The notes: a model not told the origin generated them from the sequence alone. A stretch of 23,743 nt of DNA from Ectocarpus siliculosus (GCA_000310025.1 FN649726.1:1874464-1898206), one strand, 5' to 3'; positions 1 through 11,152 are shown, numbered from the stretch's first letter. Translations and numbers: made by a program.

Positions 1-18
1 GGGGGGGGGGGGGGGGGG
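1..18. repeat. Poly-G tract at left edge
   Basis: The window opens with a run of 18 G. A similar run of 19 G lies at the right edge. Long G or C runs are common in the introns and spacers here, so it may be genuine. Its position at the very end also fits a sequencing or assembly stop at a homopolymer. Confidence 0.9.
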
Positions 19-866
19 TTGGCGCAGGCGACAAACCGATGACGTTAGATACAAACAACGACAACGATGACGGCGACGAGGAAAAGATCAAGAACAGCCA
101 CAACGACAACAAAAAGCAACAACGATTCGCTACGGGTGTCCACACCGCCTCACCTGTGCTAGAGCGGGAGTCGGGCTTGACGTGGGTCACGTGCTGGACG
201 TTAAACGGTGCTCCGATAACGGAACCCACCGATGGCTCCTCCGGCTCCTTGCCGTCATTGCGGCCCCACAACCGGAACCGTCGCTTGGCCTCTACGGTAG
301 GAACCTGCCCGGCATGGACACGGGCAACGGACCAGCGCGCGACAAGACAAACGTAAAAAAAAAAGGACACGCGAGACGTAAAGATGTAAAAATACATGAG
401 ACAACAGGCAAGTTCAGCTCAGCGCCGGTTGGGTTTCTTATTGGGAGCACAGGGAAGCCGAGGGAAATGGAAAAAACAACGACGTACCGTGGCGTAAACC
501 CGGTATACGCCCCGTCAAAATGCATCGTACGGTACCACCACCTAAACACCCACCCACACAACAAACCGGTACGGAGTGCGGCACCGGCGGCGGAACGGGA
601 GACAAGCAGCGACAAAGACAGACCGTAACCAGCGGTGTATATCCTCACCGGAGCGGCGATGTGTGAATTTCTCTTGGCGTGCTTGGGGCTGACAGCCGGC
701 GCGGCCTTCGTCTGGACCGCCGTCCCCTCGGGCAGCAGGTTAGCCCACTCTTCCGGCATTCCCTGCCCACGTTGTCGTGCAAAGGGACATAGATCGAGAG
801 GGAAAGAGAGAGGGAGCGAGTCATCGGACCGCAGTTTTTTCGTGTGTTCTTGCTGCGGAGGACGCC

Positions 867-900
867 GTTGTTGTTGCTGCTGCTGCTGCTGCTGCTGTTA
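867..900. repeat. CTG/TTG triplet microsatellite
   Basis: A run of TTG followed by about eight CTG triplets, in DNA with no supported gene. Similar CTG or CAG tracts recur in this window at 8354-8381, 13615-13647 and 16471-16530. Confidence 0.85.
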
Positions 901-1123
901 TTGCTACTCTACGTTGTGCGCTTGGGGTTCCCCGCTTGATCCTTCCCGAAGAAGCATGCCATAAACGACGACGGTATATGCTCATCGGACCTGCAGCCGT
1001 GTACACCGCGGCAGGTTGTCCTCCCATGGCCAAAAAGGTTCCGGAATGCACCTCGTAGCTCTTCAGTGAAAATATAACAAATGACTGAGGTTCCGAGGTC
1101 AATCAGCTACCAAAAATAAAGAT

Positions 1124-1176
1124 CCAACAACAACAACACCAACACCAATACCAACACCAACAAAAACAACAACAAA
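1124..1176. repeat. CAA/CCAACA-rich simple repeat
   Basis: Interrupted CAA and ACCAAC units make an almost G-free tract of about 50 bp. No supported gene overlaps it. Confidence 0.8.
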
Positions 1177-1341
1177 ATACAACGGGGGGAGATCCTCTCT
1201 CCACGCTGTATGAGGGACAAGAGGTTTTTACAAAATGGCGGTCCAAAGCACAGAAATCAGGGGACATACACGGGGCAGAAAACGCCACGAAAGGGATAAT
1301 GGATATTACGAAACCATCCCAGCGGTGTGGGGGGGCGTCTG

Positions 1342-1475
1342 TGCCATTATTAAGTCAGCGTATTGCCAATGTTCCTGTAAATTTAAACGTGCTCACTGCC
1401 AATGTTCCTCTCAAGTTAAGCATGTGCCAATTCCGTTGTCCCTAACAAACTAAGCGTGCGTATTTCCTATGTCCC
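1342..1475 (-). repeat. Four-copy diverged tandem repeat, 33-34 bp unit
   Basis: Read on the minus strand, units start at 1475, 1442, 1408 and 1375, giving steps of 33, 34 and 33 bp. Each begins GGGACA or GGAACA, continues through a TTGGCAATACGC-like core and ends with CTTA or TTTA followed by an AT-rich tail. The copies are clearly diverged, so the array is not recent. Its origin is unknown to me; it could be a minisatellite or a subterminal repeat of a decayed transposon. Confidence 0.75.
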
Positions 1476-1625
1476 TCACCTTGAAAGTACCTGAAGCAGG
1501 GTCCCACTCGACATGCAGATGCTTCTGAACATCTGGAACATGACCACACGGAGGGGGAGGGGGGGGAGACAAGGGGAAGCGAGCACGTCGAATCAACCAA
1601 CGCTTCATCACCGGAGGAGGGGGTA

Positions 1626-1656
<31 letters not shown>

Positions 1657-1672
1657 GTCTCTCTCTCCCTCT
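1626..1672. repeat. CT dinucleotide microsatellite
   Basis: An interrupted (CT)n tract of about 47 bp, followed by C-rich sequence. On the minus strand it would read as Glu/Arg-rich protein, which explains the spurious open frame there. Confidence 0.85.
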
Positions 1673-2769
1673 GCCCCCACCCCCGACTCCCTCCCCCAGG
1701 GAGAGAAAACACTCCCACGTGCTGCTCTCAGACCCATTTTATCCTCAAACTATTTTCAGGTGGACGCTGCTACCTCGGCGCGACTTCGAGAGACAGGAAT
1801 TCCAGTGGGAGGTTGAGCAGGAAAGGAGACAACAAGTGTGCGTTTCGTGTCTCACGAACAGGAACACTGCGATGTCTATTGTAACTGGCCAATTTATCAG
1901 CATATCGCATTGTCGCGTCAATCTTTCGTGTCCTGTCTTGAGACAAAGAGCGTTGTTTGAGAAACGCACTATAATACGGCATTGCTGGTCCGTGCAACAG
2001 AACCCACACATTAGTCTTAAGCCTATTATATAAAATAACAGCTTCTTCCTCGTTGGTAGCTTCGTGTGCGACGCCACCATCGAGCACTACAATTACGCCC
2101 GCACATGAGAGAGGCTGGGGTTCTTAGTTCCCGTAAGGCTATCCTACAAATGGCCGCTATAATGGTTTTCGAATTGGCATTCTTAGCCAAGCTCATCACA
2201 ACTGGAATTAAAGGTCTTAGACAGCGAGTTTGTCGAGGCTGAATTCTAGTTTGATTGCAAGGCTACGTACATACCAAAAAGTGCGAGCGCAAACAAACCG
2301 TACAGCCCTCGAAAACAGCACTGAGTGTGACAGCGAGCACTGAGGCTCGAACGCTCCCGACTTCGCTCGGGAGATGTCAGTACAGCCCAATCCTTGCCGC
2401 TCGTTTTTCGCTGTGCCGAGATACATTTCCTTCGAGAACGCCCCCTTCCCAAGCACCGTCGGTGAACTTGGGACAACGGCCTGTGGAGCAATTTTTCTGT
2501 TGGTGTGTGTGTTAACATGTCCCCGTCTTTGCTCTCGCCCTACGAAGGAGTACGATTTTGTCCGTAGTACTGGCTGGGCGACGTTGACACATTTTTTACT
2601 TCTTGCCCTTGACATTGTGGGTTACACCGCGGCAGCTCCGCGGCAGAGAAGTAATGTGTTTCGTGCTTAAAATCTCGTCAAATGCGCTTAGTCAGTCAGC
2701 TAACTGGCGGCAGCGGGAGGACGTTGGCCTTCTACATTAGCGGGACAAGACCATGCGAACCATCGTGAG

Positions 2770-3145
2770 AGGCGGAGAGATGGCACCTCCCCTAGAGCGA
2801 TTTTCAAAGCTCGATTGCTCCGCAACCAAGAATGTGTCAACACAAAAAAATGTGGTTTTGGAAACATGCCGTCGAAGGCTTTCCGTAGATTGTATTATTA
2901 TATAGGAAAAATAAAAACAAGCACACAAGAGACTACCCGTTCGAGATATACCCACAGCAGTCGAAAGGGATGGGCTTCGGAGTATTTTCAGTGAACGGAG
3001 GAAAACCGGCTGAGTACTGGATGTATATCGAGTCTGTAGATGTATGCATATAGGGCTGTCTCCTCACCCCCCTTGGTTGTGGAGCAATCGAATCGAGCTT
3101 TGAAAGTCGGCCAACGGGGGGTGCCATCTGTCCGCCTCTTCCGGA
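2770..3145. repeat. Imperfect inverted repeat, arms of about 60-75 bp
   Basis: The segment near 2770-2830 reappears reverse-complemented near 3064-3145. Shared blocks include AGATGGCACC, TTTCAAAGCTCGATT and GATTGCTCC followed by CAACCAAG. The right arm carries extra bases, including a repeated CGATT. About 230 bp separates the arms. No target-site duplication was evident. It could be a decayed foldback element or two opposed copies of an interspersed repeat. Confidence 0.65.
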
Positions 3146-3865
3146 ATACGTGATTTGATCGCACGGACGGTATCTTACCAGTGCATGGTATGCAGGTTGG
3201 TGAATTCGTGTGGGGGGGGTTCCTTGAATACAACGATAATAAGGTACATACCCCATCATTACCCGGGAACTTTCCCGGCCCGGGGGCTGTTCCCGTGTCT
3301 TACGGAAATTTCGTTTTTTTAGCCGTGATACAACGAAGTACCATAGTATGAAATAAACGCCCCGCCAGCTTTCCAGCACGCCGCCCCTGGGGTATCCTTT
3401 CCCGCCAAAACTGCTTACACGCCCCTGGCCCACTGGGGTTTTCAACTGATTTGTATGATGATGGTATCCCCGGAGAAAAAAAATCACAGCAGTGAAGGCT
3501 GTATGGGCGCCCCCCCCAGCTGCCCATGTATGATGCACAAGGTGGCTGCGGAAGCGAACTGACTGCTTGCTGCACACACAGGAAGCTGGGTGTTACCCTG
3601 GCTACACGGATGGGACGTGAGGGTGTTTTAAAGCTAGTCACGAGCCAGCGGCAACAGAGGGCGCAGCGGCACGCCGCCGGCATGCCACGCATCTGGAACT
3701 GGAAATCTTAAAAATCATTTACCTACATCTTCCTTCACACGATGTGTGTAAACGGAACACATTATTAAGGGCGTGCGTCGTGTTGTGTGCCGAGTTGTTT
3801 TACGGTTTTTATGTACGATCGATAAATACATGCCGCAATATTGTTTCGATTGTATCTCGCGTATA

Positions 3866-4322
3866 CTAGGCATTCACACGCTTACATACATACACCCGTG
3901 GGCTTGATTCGAACCTGCCTTCTCCCTCACAGCTGTGGGGGACAGCGTGGGAAGGGGACGGCGGAGGCACGGACGGCATAGGAAGAACTTCACAAGGTTC
4001 ACCAATTCGCACACGGCCATGCGGTGGCTTCCCTACTCGACCGTAAACGACCTCACGTTCAACAAGAACACTCCTATGATTCAGTGCTTCGGCTCGGAGA
4101 AAAAGTGCTTGTTTGTGGATGCCATCTCCCATCTGACGGCAACAAAAACAGCGACAACAAGCCTAATATAACGCCGACAGACCGCCAGGAGGGTTGAAGC
4201 AGCATACGCAGAAATCGAAGTGGTTGCCCTCCCTAACCTGTCGGTTCCGATATGAACTGAGCGCTGGTTTTGATCCCCTCCTCGTCCGATAGACCTTCAT
4301 CATCGCCAAAGCTGTCCGCCAT
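3866..4322 (-). CDS. Candidate two-exon small hypothetical protein
   Basis: I do not recognise this protein, and the model is weak. On the minus strand an ATG at 4322 in favourable ATGGC context follows a GA/CA-rich, leader-like stretch. It opens an acidic 28-codon segment ending at a plausible donor (exon 4322-4238, ACAG|GTTAGG). Joining to 4125-3866 keeps the frame and gives 114 residues: a Lys/Arg/Glu-rich middle, a short Gly/Pro-rich segment, a Pro/Ser-rich stretch and a stop. Against it, the acceptor would end in GAG, which is unusual. The opposite strand across 3931-4171 is also open, with GC-rich third positions and a good acceptor (CCCTCACAG) just before it. The coding strand is therefore undecided. 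Confidence 0.25.
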
Positions 4323-5811
4323 CGTGCTTGTGTGTGTGTCTCTCTCTCTCGTGCTCTCCTCTTTGCTTTGCTGGTTTGCTTGGCTTTCACCCCTGTGTGT
4401 AGGGCAGGAGGGTCCGCCATTTGTCGAGGGTACGGGTATGTTTCAATCCACGGAGCCCCGAATGTACTTTTTCAGCAGAGAGCAGAGAGCAGCTTTACTC
4501 GCGGCGGAGCTGCCCGTGCTGCTTAGGCTTCGAGACTACTGCTACAGCAGTAGACCAGTAGACCCACGACAACTCACGGGCTTAAATGACAGCTAGGCGA
4601 CTGGGTACTACTCTGTGTCGCAACATGTCGGCTGCACACACCAGGTCTGCAGATGTCGTCGCCGGCAAATCATTCGTGACTTGCTCAAACGGCAGTAATA
4701 TCTTCACGAAGGTGAGAGCATTATCTTTACAGGAATGCATGGTGCTGCTGTAAGTAGCTCCACCGCATCCAGTTAATGATATTGTAGAAAGACAAATGAG
4801 AGACCGTTCTCTCTCTTTGTTTGGCTGAGGAGAAGTGACTGCGTGTAGGTTGAGCGATAGAGAGGAACACACATTTGCTACATGTAGTCTAACATGTTCC
4901 TCTCTACGCTTTTGTATTCCGCCGCTTCCGATGATACCAGGGTAGTCTTTCTGTGTGTGTTTATATTATTCCTTAATACCCAAATCCCCTTGTGTCTACC
5001 TTGGGTTAGCAGTACTGCTGTAGATTGCAACAGTGTCAACACGTTATCTACAACTCTACAACACCAGTAGACCTATGTGGATAACTCGTCCTCTGTGAGC
5101 GCAGCTTGCTGGAATGTTGTAACCTCATCGGGAGGACGTCCAGTATGCAAAAATAGACAACAGCGACCATGCCACAACGAATCACACATTTTCAAGCACT
5201 GCTGTGGGAGAGAGATGCAAACCGGCGATCCGGTGATCAAGCTCAAAGGTTTAATTCCTTGTGTGGCCTGCTCTGTAACTCTTTGGTGGGTGTGGACTGT
5301 AGCACCTTTCCCTTCCAGTAACGCACTCATCGTGTCGTTCAATATACAATCCCAATCAAATCACTTGTCAACGCTCCGGTCGCCCTCTTTCCTTGGAGTG
5401 GCGCTTCCCGCACCCTCGCCAACCCGTGTCAGAATGGGTGTTATCCACACAAGTGTTTATTTGCCCTTTACACAGGCTGATACACCCAGAATTGAACACA
5501 CCGCCTGTAGACTGGCGCCAGAATACGACGCGACGAACGCACGCACACACAGCAGTCTTTTCAACCGCGATGAGACTGACGCCTTGTCATTGGTCACCGG
5601 TTAGCGCGGTCGATGCCCATAAGAAAAAAACAAATACACAAGGACAAGACGCGGGGGGTAAACATACAGGCGACCTGCGCGGGGGAAGAACGCCATAAAG
5701 CGGTGTTGGCTGCCTGGTACATATCTTGACAACGAAAATCTACATTCGCCGCGATTCGCCCGCCGGGGGGGTAAAAGCTGTGCCGGTTGGGTTGTAAGCC
5801 GTCCTCCTGCT
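4323..5811. other. Spacer upstream of the hydrolase gene
   Basis: No supported gene. Open frames occur on both strands, for example plus 5077-5604, but none is recognisable and third positions are not clearly GC-biased. A small hairpin has arms AGAGAGGAAC and GTTCCTCTCT near 4858-4904. The right part should hold the promoter and 5' untranslated region of the hydrolase, possibly with an unseen first exon. Confidence 0.45.
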
Positions 5812-8349
5812 ATGCTCCCTCCGCCAACATTCACACGGCAGGTCTGGGGCCAGCCATCTTCAGATCGGAAGGCGCTCGCGCTCCACGGGTACCTCGACAA
5901 TTCAGGGTCCTTCGACCTGCTGGGCCCTGCTCTCGCCAAGGCATGTAGTCTATGCCTTGATCGAACGAAACAACAACAGCAGATTAATTACTGCGGTATT
6001 ATGGGACATGTTTGGGGCGGAGGGTGACAGAGAATGAAGACTTCACGGCTTCGCAACGATATCGCTTGCCGCCACAATCAAGAACGACATGCGTGACCAT
6101 GAAGTTCACCGACGAAGATCAGATCAGTCGGAAGAGTTTGAAGGGGAAACATCACGAGTGGGCGAGTGGGGCAATCAACTTCCAGGGCGTTCAAAATCAA
6201 GCCCCCGGGGGGGGGGTCGCCACGTGCCCTTATATCATAACGTTGAATAGGAGACTCACGCGGGCCTATTCTCCATGCGTGTCCTCATATGTTAACTTTT
6301 TGTGCTCGTTTCTCGAAAACAGTTGTCGTCCCACCCCCCCTCCCCCCCGCTCGCGCCCCCGCGTGCGTCCGTCTGCTGAAATGCCGTGCTCGGTCCTGCC
6401 CCATAGGAGGGCTTCGAGGTTGTGGCGATCGATTTTCCAGGTCACGGTCGGTCGGACCACATGAGCAAGGACGCCTGGTACCCGATCCTGGACTACCCTG
6501 AGTATGTCATCGAGGCCGCGAGGTAAAACGATCAACAAACCAGTATTTTTTTTGTGTGTTGGGGGATGATGCTGCCGACCAGAGTATCCGGTTTCAAACA
6601 TTCGTTCCGGTTGCACTGACCGACGCCGTCTTTTGGTTAATCGACCGGCTGGAGCGGTTGGTGCTAGCTGGAGAAACGCGGGAACACAACCTATACATGA
6701 TATCCTAGATATGGCTAGATATTTAGACAGATGGGAACCATAGCTTCGGGCCGGCGACCGACACAACGCACTCGAAGGCTTGTCATGCACCTGAGGGCAC
6801 TACTTGCAGCAGTTTGCTCGTACTGGGAACAATGAATGGCCATTCCCCGCGCCCTTGAACAGTCTTCGCTAAGATCCTTTTCTGTTCAGCTTCCGTTGCG
6901 GCACGCTCCGGGATGCGCATCCGTTCGTTGGCGCGATTGGTGTATTGAGTGCCTGGAGAAGGACAGGGGGAAAAAACGTCCTCTTGCAGGTTTAGTTTGC
7001 GTTCTTCTTGTCGCTGTTGCCCGGTGTCCGCCGCTACCCAGCACCAAAGTAATTGAATCGTTTGGCCAAGGCTTCAGCATCCTCCCGTCGTTCATCAAGC
7101 GAATCTTATATTTGTTTGTCCCCTTCTTTCATTCTATCTATGACCGTCGCTCGTAGTCCCTACCCAATCTTACGGCGTTGCCTCTCCTCAAGCGAAGGGC
7201 TCTGATCCGGCATCAAGCGGAATGCATCCCCCTGCTGTGCATACCATAGGGTGCATGCCTCAAGATGATGCCGTACGACTCTGACCAACCACCCGACCCC
7301 TTGGGTCTGCCGCCGAGGTCGGAGTCATCACCGTTTCCTATGTTGCTGCCGTTTTCCATCGTCGTTGTTGGTGTTGGTGTTTATTGCTGCCGTCACGCTG
7401 AAGAGCCAGTCTGGCCTCTGTTCGGCCTTTGTTTCCTCTCCAAGAGTGGTAGAAACCTACAAGGTGGGACCCCCCCCTTCCCTCTCCCGCCACAGTAAAA
7501 AGGGGGAAGGCCGGGGGGGGGGGATTTCTTACCTTTTTCCTCCGCTCTCCAACAAGAAGGACCACAGAGTCACTCGAACGTAAATCGGTAAGCGCCGGCT
7601 TGGCTTCAGCAAGGTGCGACTACGCCCCCGTGCCAAGAAGGGGATCCAAAATTTTAACCCTTTTTGAGTGGATGGTGCAGGTAAGAGGGAGGAGTGGCTC
7701 ACGGCGATGCTTTTTGGACAAACTAGAGCATGTCATCGTGATAGGAAGGCGGTTTTCCTCTACAGGGCGTTATTGCGGGAGAGGCGGTACATGTTACCGT
7801 TCGTGTTCCCGACGCGTGTAACGTGCCGACAACGTCTCCAACGACAAGCTCTCGTTTCCCTCGCCGGCCGGCACCGTCGCCGCCGCTGCTGCTGTCGTTT
7901 CGAATTTTTCCGGCGTTGTTCGTGGCTCTTTCTTCGTGCCGTCTCAAGATCACTGGGGTGGGAAAAGTTTTCCATGGTGGGGCACTCGATGGGGGGAGCG
8001 GTGGCGTCGCTGGTAGCGGCGAGCTTTCCCGAGATGGTGGAGCGGTGCGTCTTTCTCGACATCCTCGGCCCGTTCGCCTCCAGAACCGGAACATCCCCCA
8101 AGCTCCTGCGCGCGAGCGTCGCTTCCCGGAGTGAGCTACAGTACAGTCGTGTCTCCGATATTAGAGGGGAGATACCTTGTAACAGGGGCCTCCGATAAAA
8201 GAGGGTAGAAACCGGTTGTCACAGACTCGACCCACTGTAGAATAGTTTAGTGCCCTCTGTTCCCGGTTTAAGAGGGTGCTCCGATATTGGAGGGTCGAGG
8301 GCCTTTGTCACACCACCCTCTGATATCGGAGACATGACTGTAGCTCCCT

Positions 8350-8381
<32 letters not shown>

Positions 8382-11152
8382 CTGCTGTTGTCGCCAAATA
8401 GTACTCTCTTTGTTTTGCTCTCGCAACCCCTTTCGGACCTCCTTTTCAAGTGATGCGATCCCATGTATGTGGTACGACCAATAAGAAGGTAGTTTAGTCG
8501 TCCCGGCTTTCGTCGGGGGGGGGGGGCAAGGTGCTTCATGCTCACACCTGGAGATAGTGCCTGGAGGAGCGCCCACGACTTCAAGACTTGGATTACTTCT
8601 TGTTTACAACAGCCAGCTCGCGTTTTGTGTGCTGCGACTCGACCACAGCATGGTTTCGCGAGCCTTTTATCTGGTTTGCTTGAAGTATGCCGTGGGTTGC
8701 TGACGAATGTTTTCTATTGCGTCGCTCAGTAAACTGGCATCTAATGGGCGACTGGTCAATGTTTTATCAGTCTTTGCGAAGGAAACCGCGAGACAGCAGT
8801 AGCAGCCTCCGCCGGTGTGTGGGGCGGGTAGATTTTCAACAGGAAGCAGCATCGGTCCTACGTTTCTAGGGTGCCTGGAGCTTACAACATGAAAAGCCGT
8901 CGCCCCCGTTGTTCATTGCTAGGGTTCTTGCAGACTAAAACATGACGAAACCCCGCTTTTACGTTGTTTCTTGGCTAGGGTCCCTGCAGCTTGAAAACAT
9001 GACATAAACATGCCACTTGTATCGTTGCTAGGGGCGCTGGTCGACAAGGAGCCCAAGGTGTACAAGTCCTTCGACGAGGCGGTCCGAACCAGGCTCAAGG
9101 CTGTGACCATGTGGGGAGGTGCGACAAACACCAGCGCCGTTGCCTCGCCAGACAGATGTGATTGGCATTGGGTTAGCTACCATAGCAAACTGCAGCCACA
9201 GAAGATGATACCGTTCGCCGTCGGCACTCGTGAAACGCGTGTGCCATGATTTTTCACGTTCGGCCTGGGTAAAAGTTACCCCAACTATGCACAATGTGGC
9301 AGCAAGCCTCGCTCCCGAGACTGGTTTTAGCGGATAAACGCTCTGAGGATGAGGTGCCTCATCAAAGGGTATTGGGTTGTGACTTTGGACCATCGTTTGC
9401 GGGAAACTTGAAGACAACTGCCCTCCAAGTTCGTCATGAGTAGTTCTCAAGACCGCCGCTGATGCCGCCCGGCTGCCGCTGCTGCCGCTTGCCCTACATA
9501 GAGCGTGCCACTTCCGCTGTGTGGTCGTATTGTTGGGGCTCAAAACCGGTTTCCGTTGTCATTCTTTCGCTACGAAATGCGTACCCCGCTCGCGACATCG
9601 TTTTTTGTTGGCAGAGGGGCAGACAATGAGCTGGAATGGCGCGGTCCGTTTGGTGGCGGGAGCAACGAAACCGGGAGAAGGGGGCGACCAGGTCCAGTTC
9701 ACGAACGATGTCAGGTACGAGTGGTGCTCTGTGTTCGCATCGGGCATCTTCTCTGCGTCGGTGGTCGTCTGTTTTGTTTTTCCGACCCTATCTGGGATTG
9801 TTATTGTTTGCCTCCCTCTCTCCCTCTCTCTACCTCCGCTCGCACCCTTTCATTTTCCCCCCTTCCCCCTCGTCGTAGGTCGTAGATGAGAGAGCAAATA
9901 TCGCTGCATCGCGCCTGTTCTAAGGAATTGCACAAGGCACATGCACCTTCAGGAGAGTGGTCAATTGCCGGGAAATTGTTCTATCACAACACCACCTGTG
10001 GAGTACAGTTGATATGTAGAACAGGCCGAGGAGACCCCGAGAGATGGAACTATTGTTATGCGGTCGTTGCTCTCGATCTGGAGGTGGTAGCCGTGCCGGA
10101 GGTCCACACGCTTTGTTTCTCGCCCTGCGACAGACCGTTGTGGTGATGGCCGAGTCTTCGTTGTCGTCAGCCCGTTTAGATGCCCACGAAAGAAACACAC
10201 ACGCACACCTCACCACGTGGTCATCAACACCGCGTTTCTCCTTTTTTTCTGTTTTTTCGTGAGAGACTGCTGTCGTACCTTTGTCTTGTGAGCTGGTTGG
10301 CCAAATCGATGCTACGGCAGCAGTTGAGAGACACACCAACAACCTTCGGTAACGTACCCCAGTGTGCCCGTCAAATGACTGCGAAAAAGAAAGACAATCC
10401 GTTCCGGTTCCGAGATGCGTAAGGCGACGTACTCCTCACAGCAGCAACTGGTATTGATTCCAGGTTACGAAACTCGTCGCCCAGCTACCTGACGGAGGAG
10501 TCGGTGCTGACGTACCTTAAGGCGATCGAGAGCGAGTGCTTGATGATCAGGGGCGAGACGGGAATGCTGGCCAACGCCGACGGCGTGGCGGAGTTCGTGG
10601 CGAGAAAGGAGGCCTGTGGGGAGCGCTTACGGGACCTCGTGCTTCCCGGAAGCCATCACTTGCACGTGAGTCGGCGATCGGTGTATTCTTGGCGTTTGTG
10701 GAACGTTGACCGCAGTTGGAAAGCTGCCGAGTTGGTACGAGTGAGCGAGGGGTTGTGGTGTTTGTCGACAGCCAGCAGGACCTTATCGTGCACCTAAACG
10801 TGTTGGTGGTGTGTGCTTCTATGGCAACACTGCTACATTGTTTTTGTTATTTTTGTTGCCTCCGCATTCGAGAAACGCAATGATTCGATACTTCCACGAC
10901 ACCCGCAATGGTCTGGAATGTCTCCACGATCGATCACAGGCTAGTTCAAACATGACACAAGTCACTCCCAACATTCCGCCGTGTGGTGTGTGCCAATCCA
11001 ATCCCCTTGTCCGCCCCACGTCTCCCTCGTTTCGTTTTCTTGGTTGCCAGTTGGACGACGAGACTGCGCCCTTGGTTGCTTCGCACACGGCGGCGTTTCT
11101 TCACGGGCGAGAAGGTTCCCGAGAAGGTTCCCGCACTCATCCCAGATTATGA
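5812..11152 (+). CDS. Alpha/beta hydrolase, SERHL-like, seven exons
   Basis: Exons are 5812-5940, 6407-6522, 7949-8130, 9032-9118, 9615-9714, 10464-10665 and 11051-11152. They sum to 918 nt (305 residues plus stop) with all phases agreeing. What is seen: an oxyanion-hole HG at residues 25-26 in LALHGYLDN, IDFPGHGRSD at 51-60, the nucleophile elbow GHSMGG with Ser95, and the PGSHHLH motif holding the likely catalytic His (269 or 270). The late acidic triad member cannot be assigned safely. Order and length match SERHL-type hydrolases of about 310 residues; substrate is unknown and it is probably a soluble esterase or lipase-like enzyme. Intron 1 needs a GC donor (AAG|GCATGT). The start is the ATG in the first exon. 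An in-phase acceptor at 5840-5841 leaves open an upstream exon. The C-terminus after the domain is a short Arg/Gly/Ser tail containing a 12-bp duplication. Confidence 0.85.
8144..8340. mobile_element. Pogo/Tc1-mariner-like MITE, 197 bp
   Basis: The left end reads CAGTCGTGTCTCCGATAT. The right end is its near-perfect reverse complement, giving terminal inverted repeats of about 25 bp that end in AGAGGG. TA dinucleotides at 8142-8143 and 8341-8342 form the target-site duplication typical of Tc1/mariner and pogo families, and the CAGT terminus favours pogo. There is no room for a transposase. The motif CTCCGATA(N)4GAGGG recurs inside near 8190 and 8278. It lies in hydrolase intron 3, 13 nt past the 5' splice site at 8131. 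Confidence 0.8.
8354..8381. repeat. CTG triplet microsatellite in hydrolase intron 3
   Basis: About nine CTG triplets begin some 12 bp beyond the right end of the MITE. The tract is intronic on the plus-strand gene model, so its length is free to vary. Confidence 0.85.
8866..9030 (+). repeat. Three-copy tandem repeat (53, 56, 53 bp) ending at a 3' splice site
   Basis: Units start with CTAGGG at 8866, 8919 and 8975. The same CTAGGG-type boundary recurs at 9028, where it is the acceptor of hydrolase exon 4 (exon starts 9032). Units share CTAGGGT(N)4TG(G/C)AG near the start, then a block containing AACATGA, and end in GTTG or TTGG just before the next CTAG. The copies are moderately diverged. 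Each boundary is a potential acceptor, so the repeat may come from duplication of the intron-exon junction. Confidence 0.75.
11109..11132 (+). repeat. 12-bp direct duplication in hydrolase C-terminus
   Basis: GAGAAGGTTCCC occurs twice in direct succession in the last exon. It adds a four-residue repeat to the Arg/Gly/Ser tail just before the TGA stop. It lies beyond the catalytic domain, so it is probably neutral. Confidence 0.8.

Larger units (their letters stand above)
19..3865. other. Gene-poor left segment
   Basis: No recognisable gene was found in this stretch. Open frames exist on both strands; the longest, minus 3577-2933, has 214 codons. None shows a known motif or a convincing set of splice junctions, and several run through simple repeats. 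The stretch holds the microsatellites, the 33-34 bp tandem array and the inverted repeat listed separately. A short perfect stem with a CTTCG loop lies near 2356-2372. Ancient transposon remnants or an unrecognised lineage-specific gene cannot be excluded. Confidence 0.5.

Noticed and set aside
2933-3577. 214-codon minus-strand open frame
   Set aside because: It reads through one arm of the inverted repeat, shows no motif or codon bias and has no supporting neighbours.
3900-3920. tRNA B-box-like GGTTCGAATC on the minus strand
   Set aside because: The flanking bases do not form a T stem, and no A box or cloverleaf could be found, so neither a tRNA nor a tRNA-derived SINE is supported.
6266-6790. 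174-codon minus-strand open frame
   Set aside because: It is the complement of hydrolase exon 2, whose plus-strand reading carries the DFPGHG motif.
8140-8340. Direct continuation of hydrolase exon 3 into the following open frame
   Set aside because: The frame continues into the MITE; GTGAGC at 8131 is a strong donor, and the protein resumes in phase at 9032.
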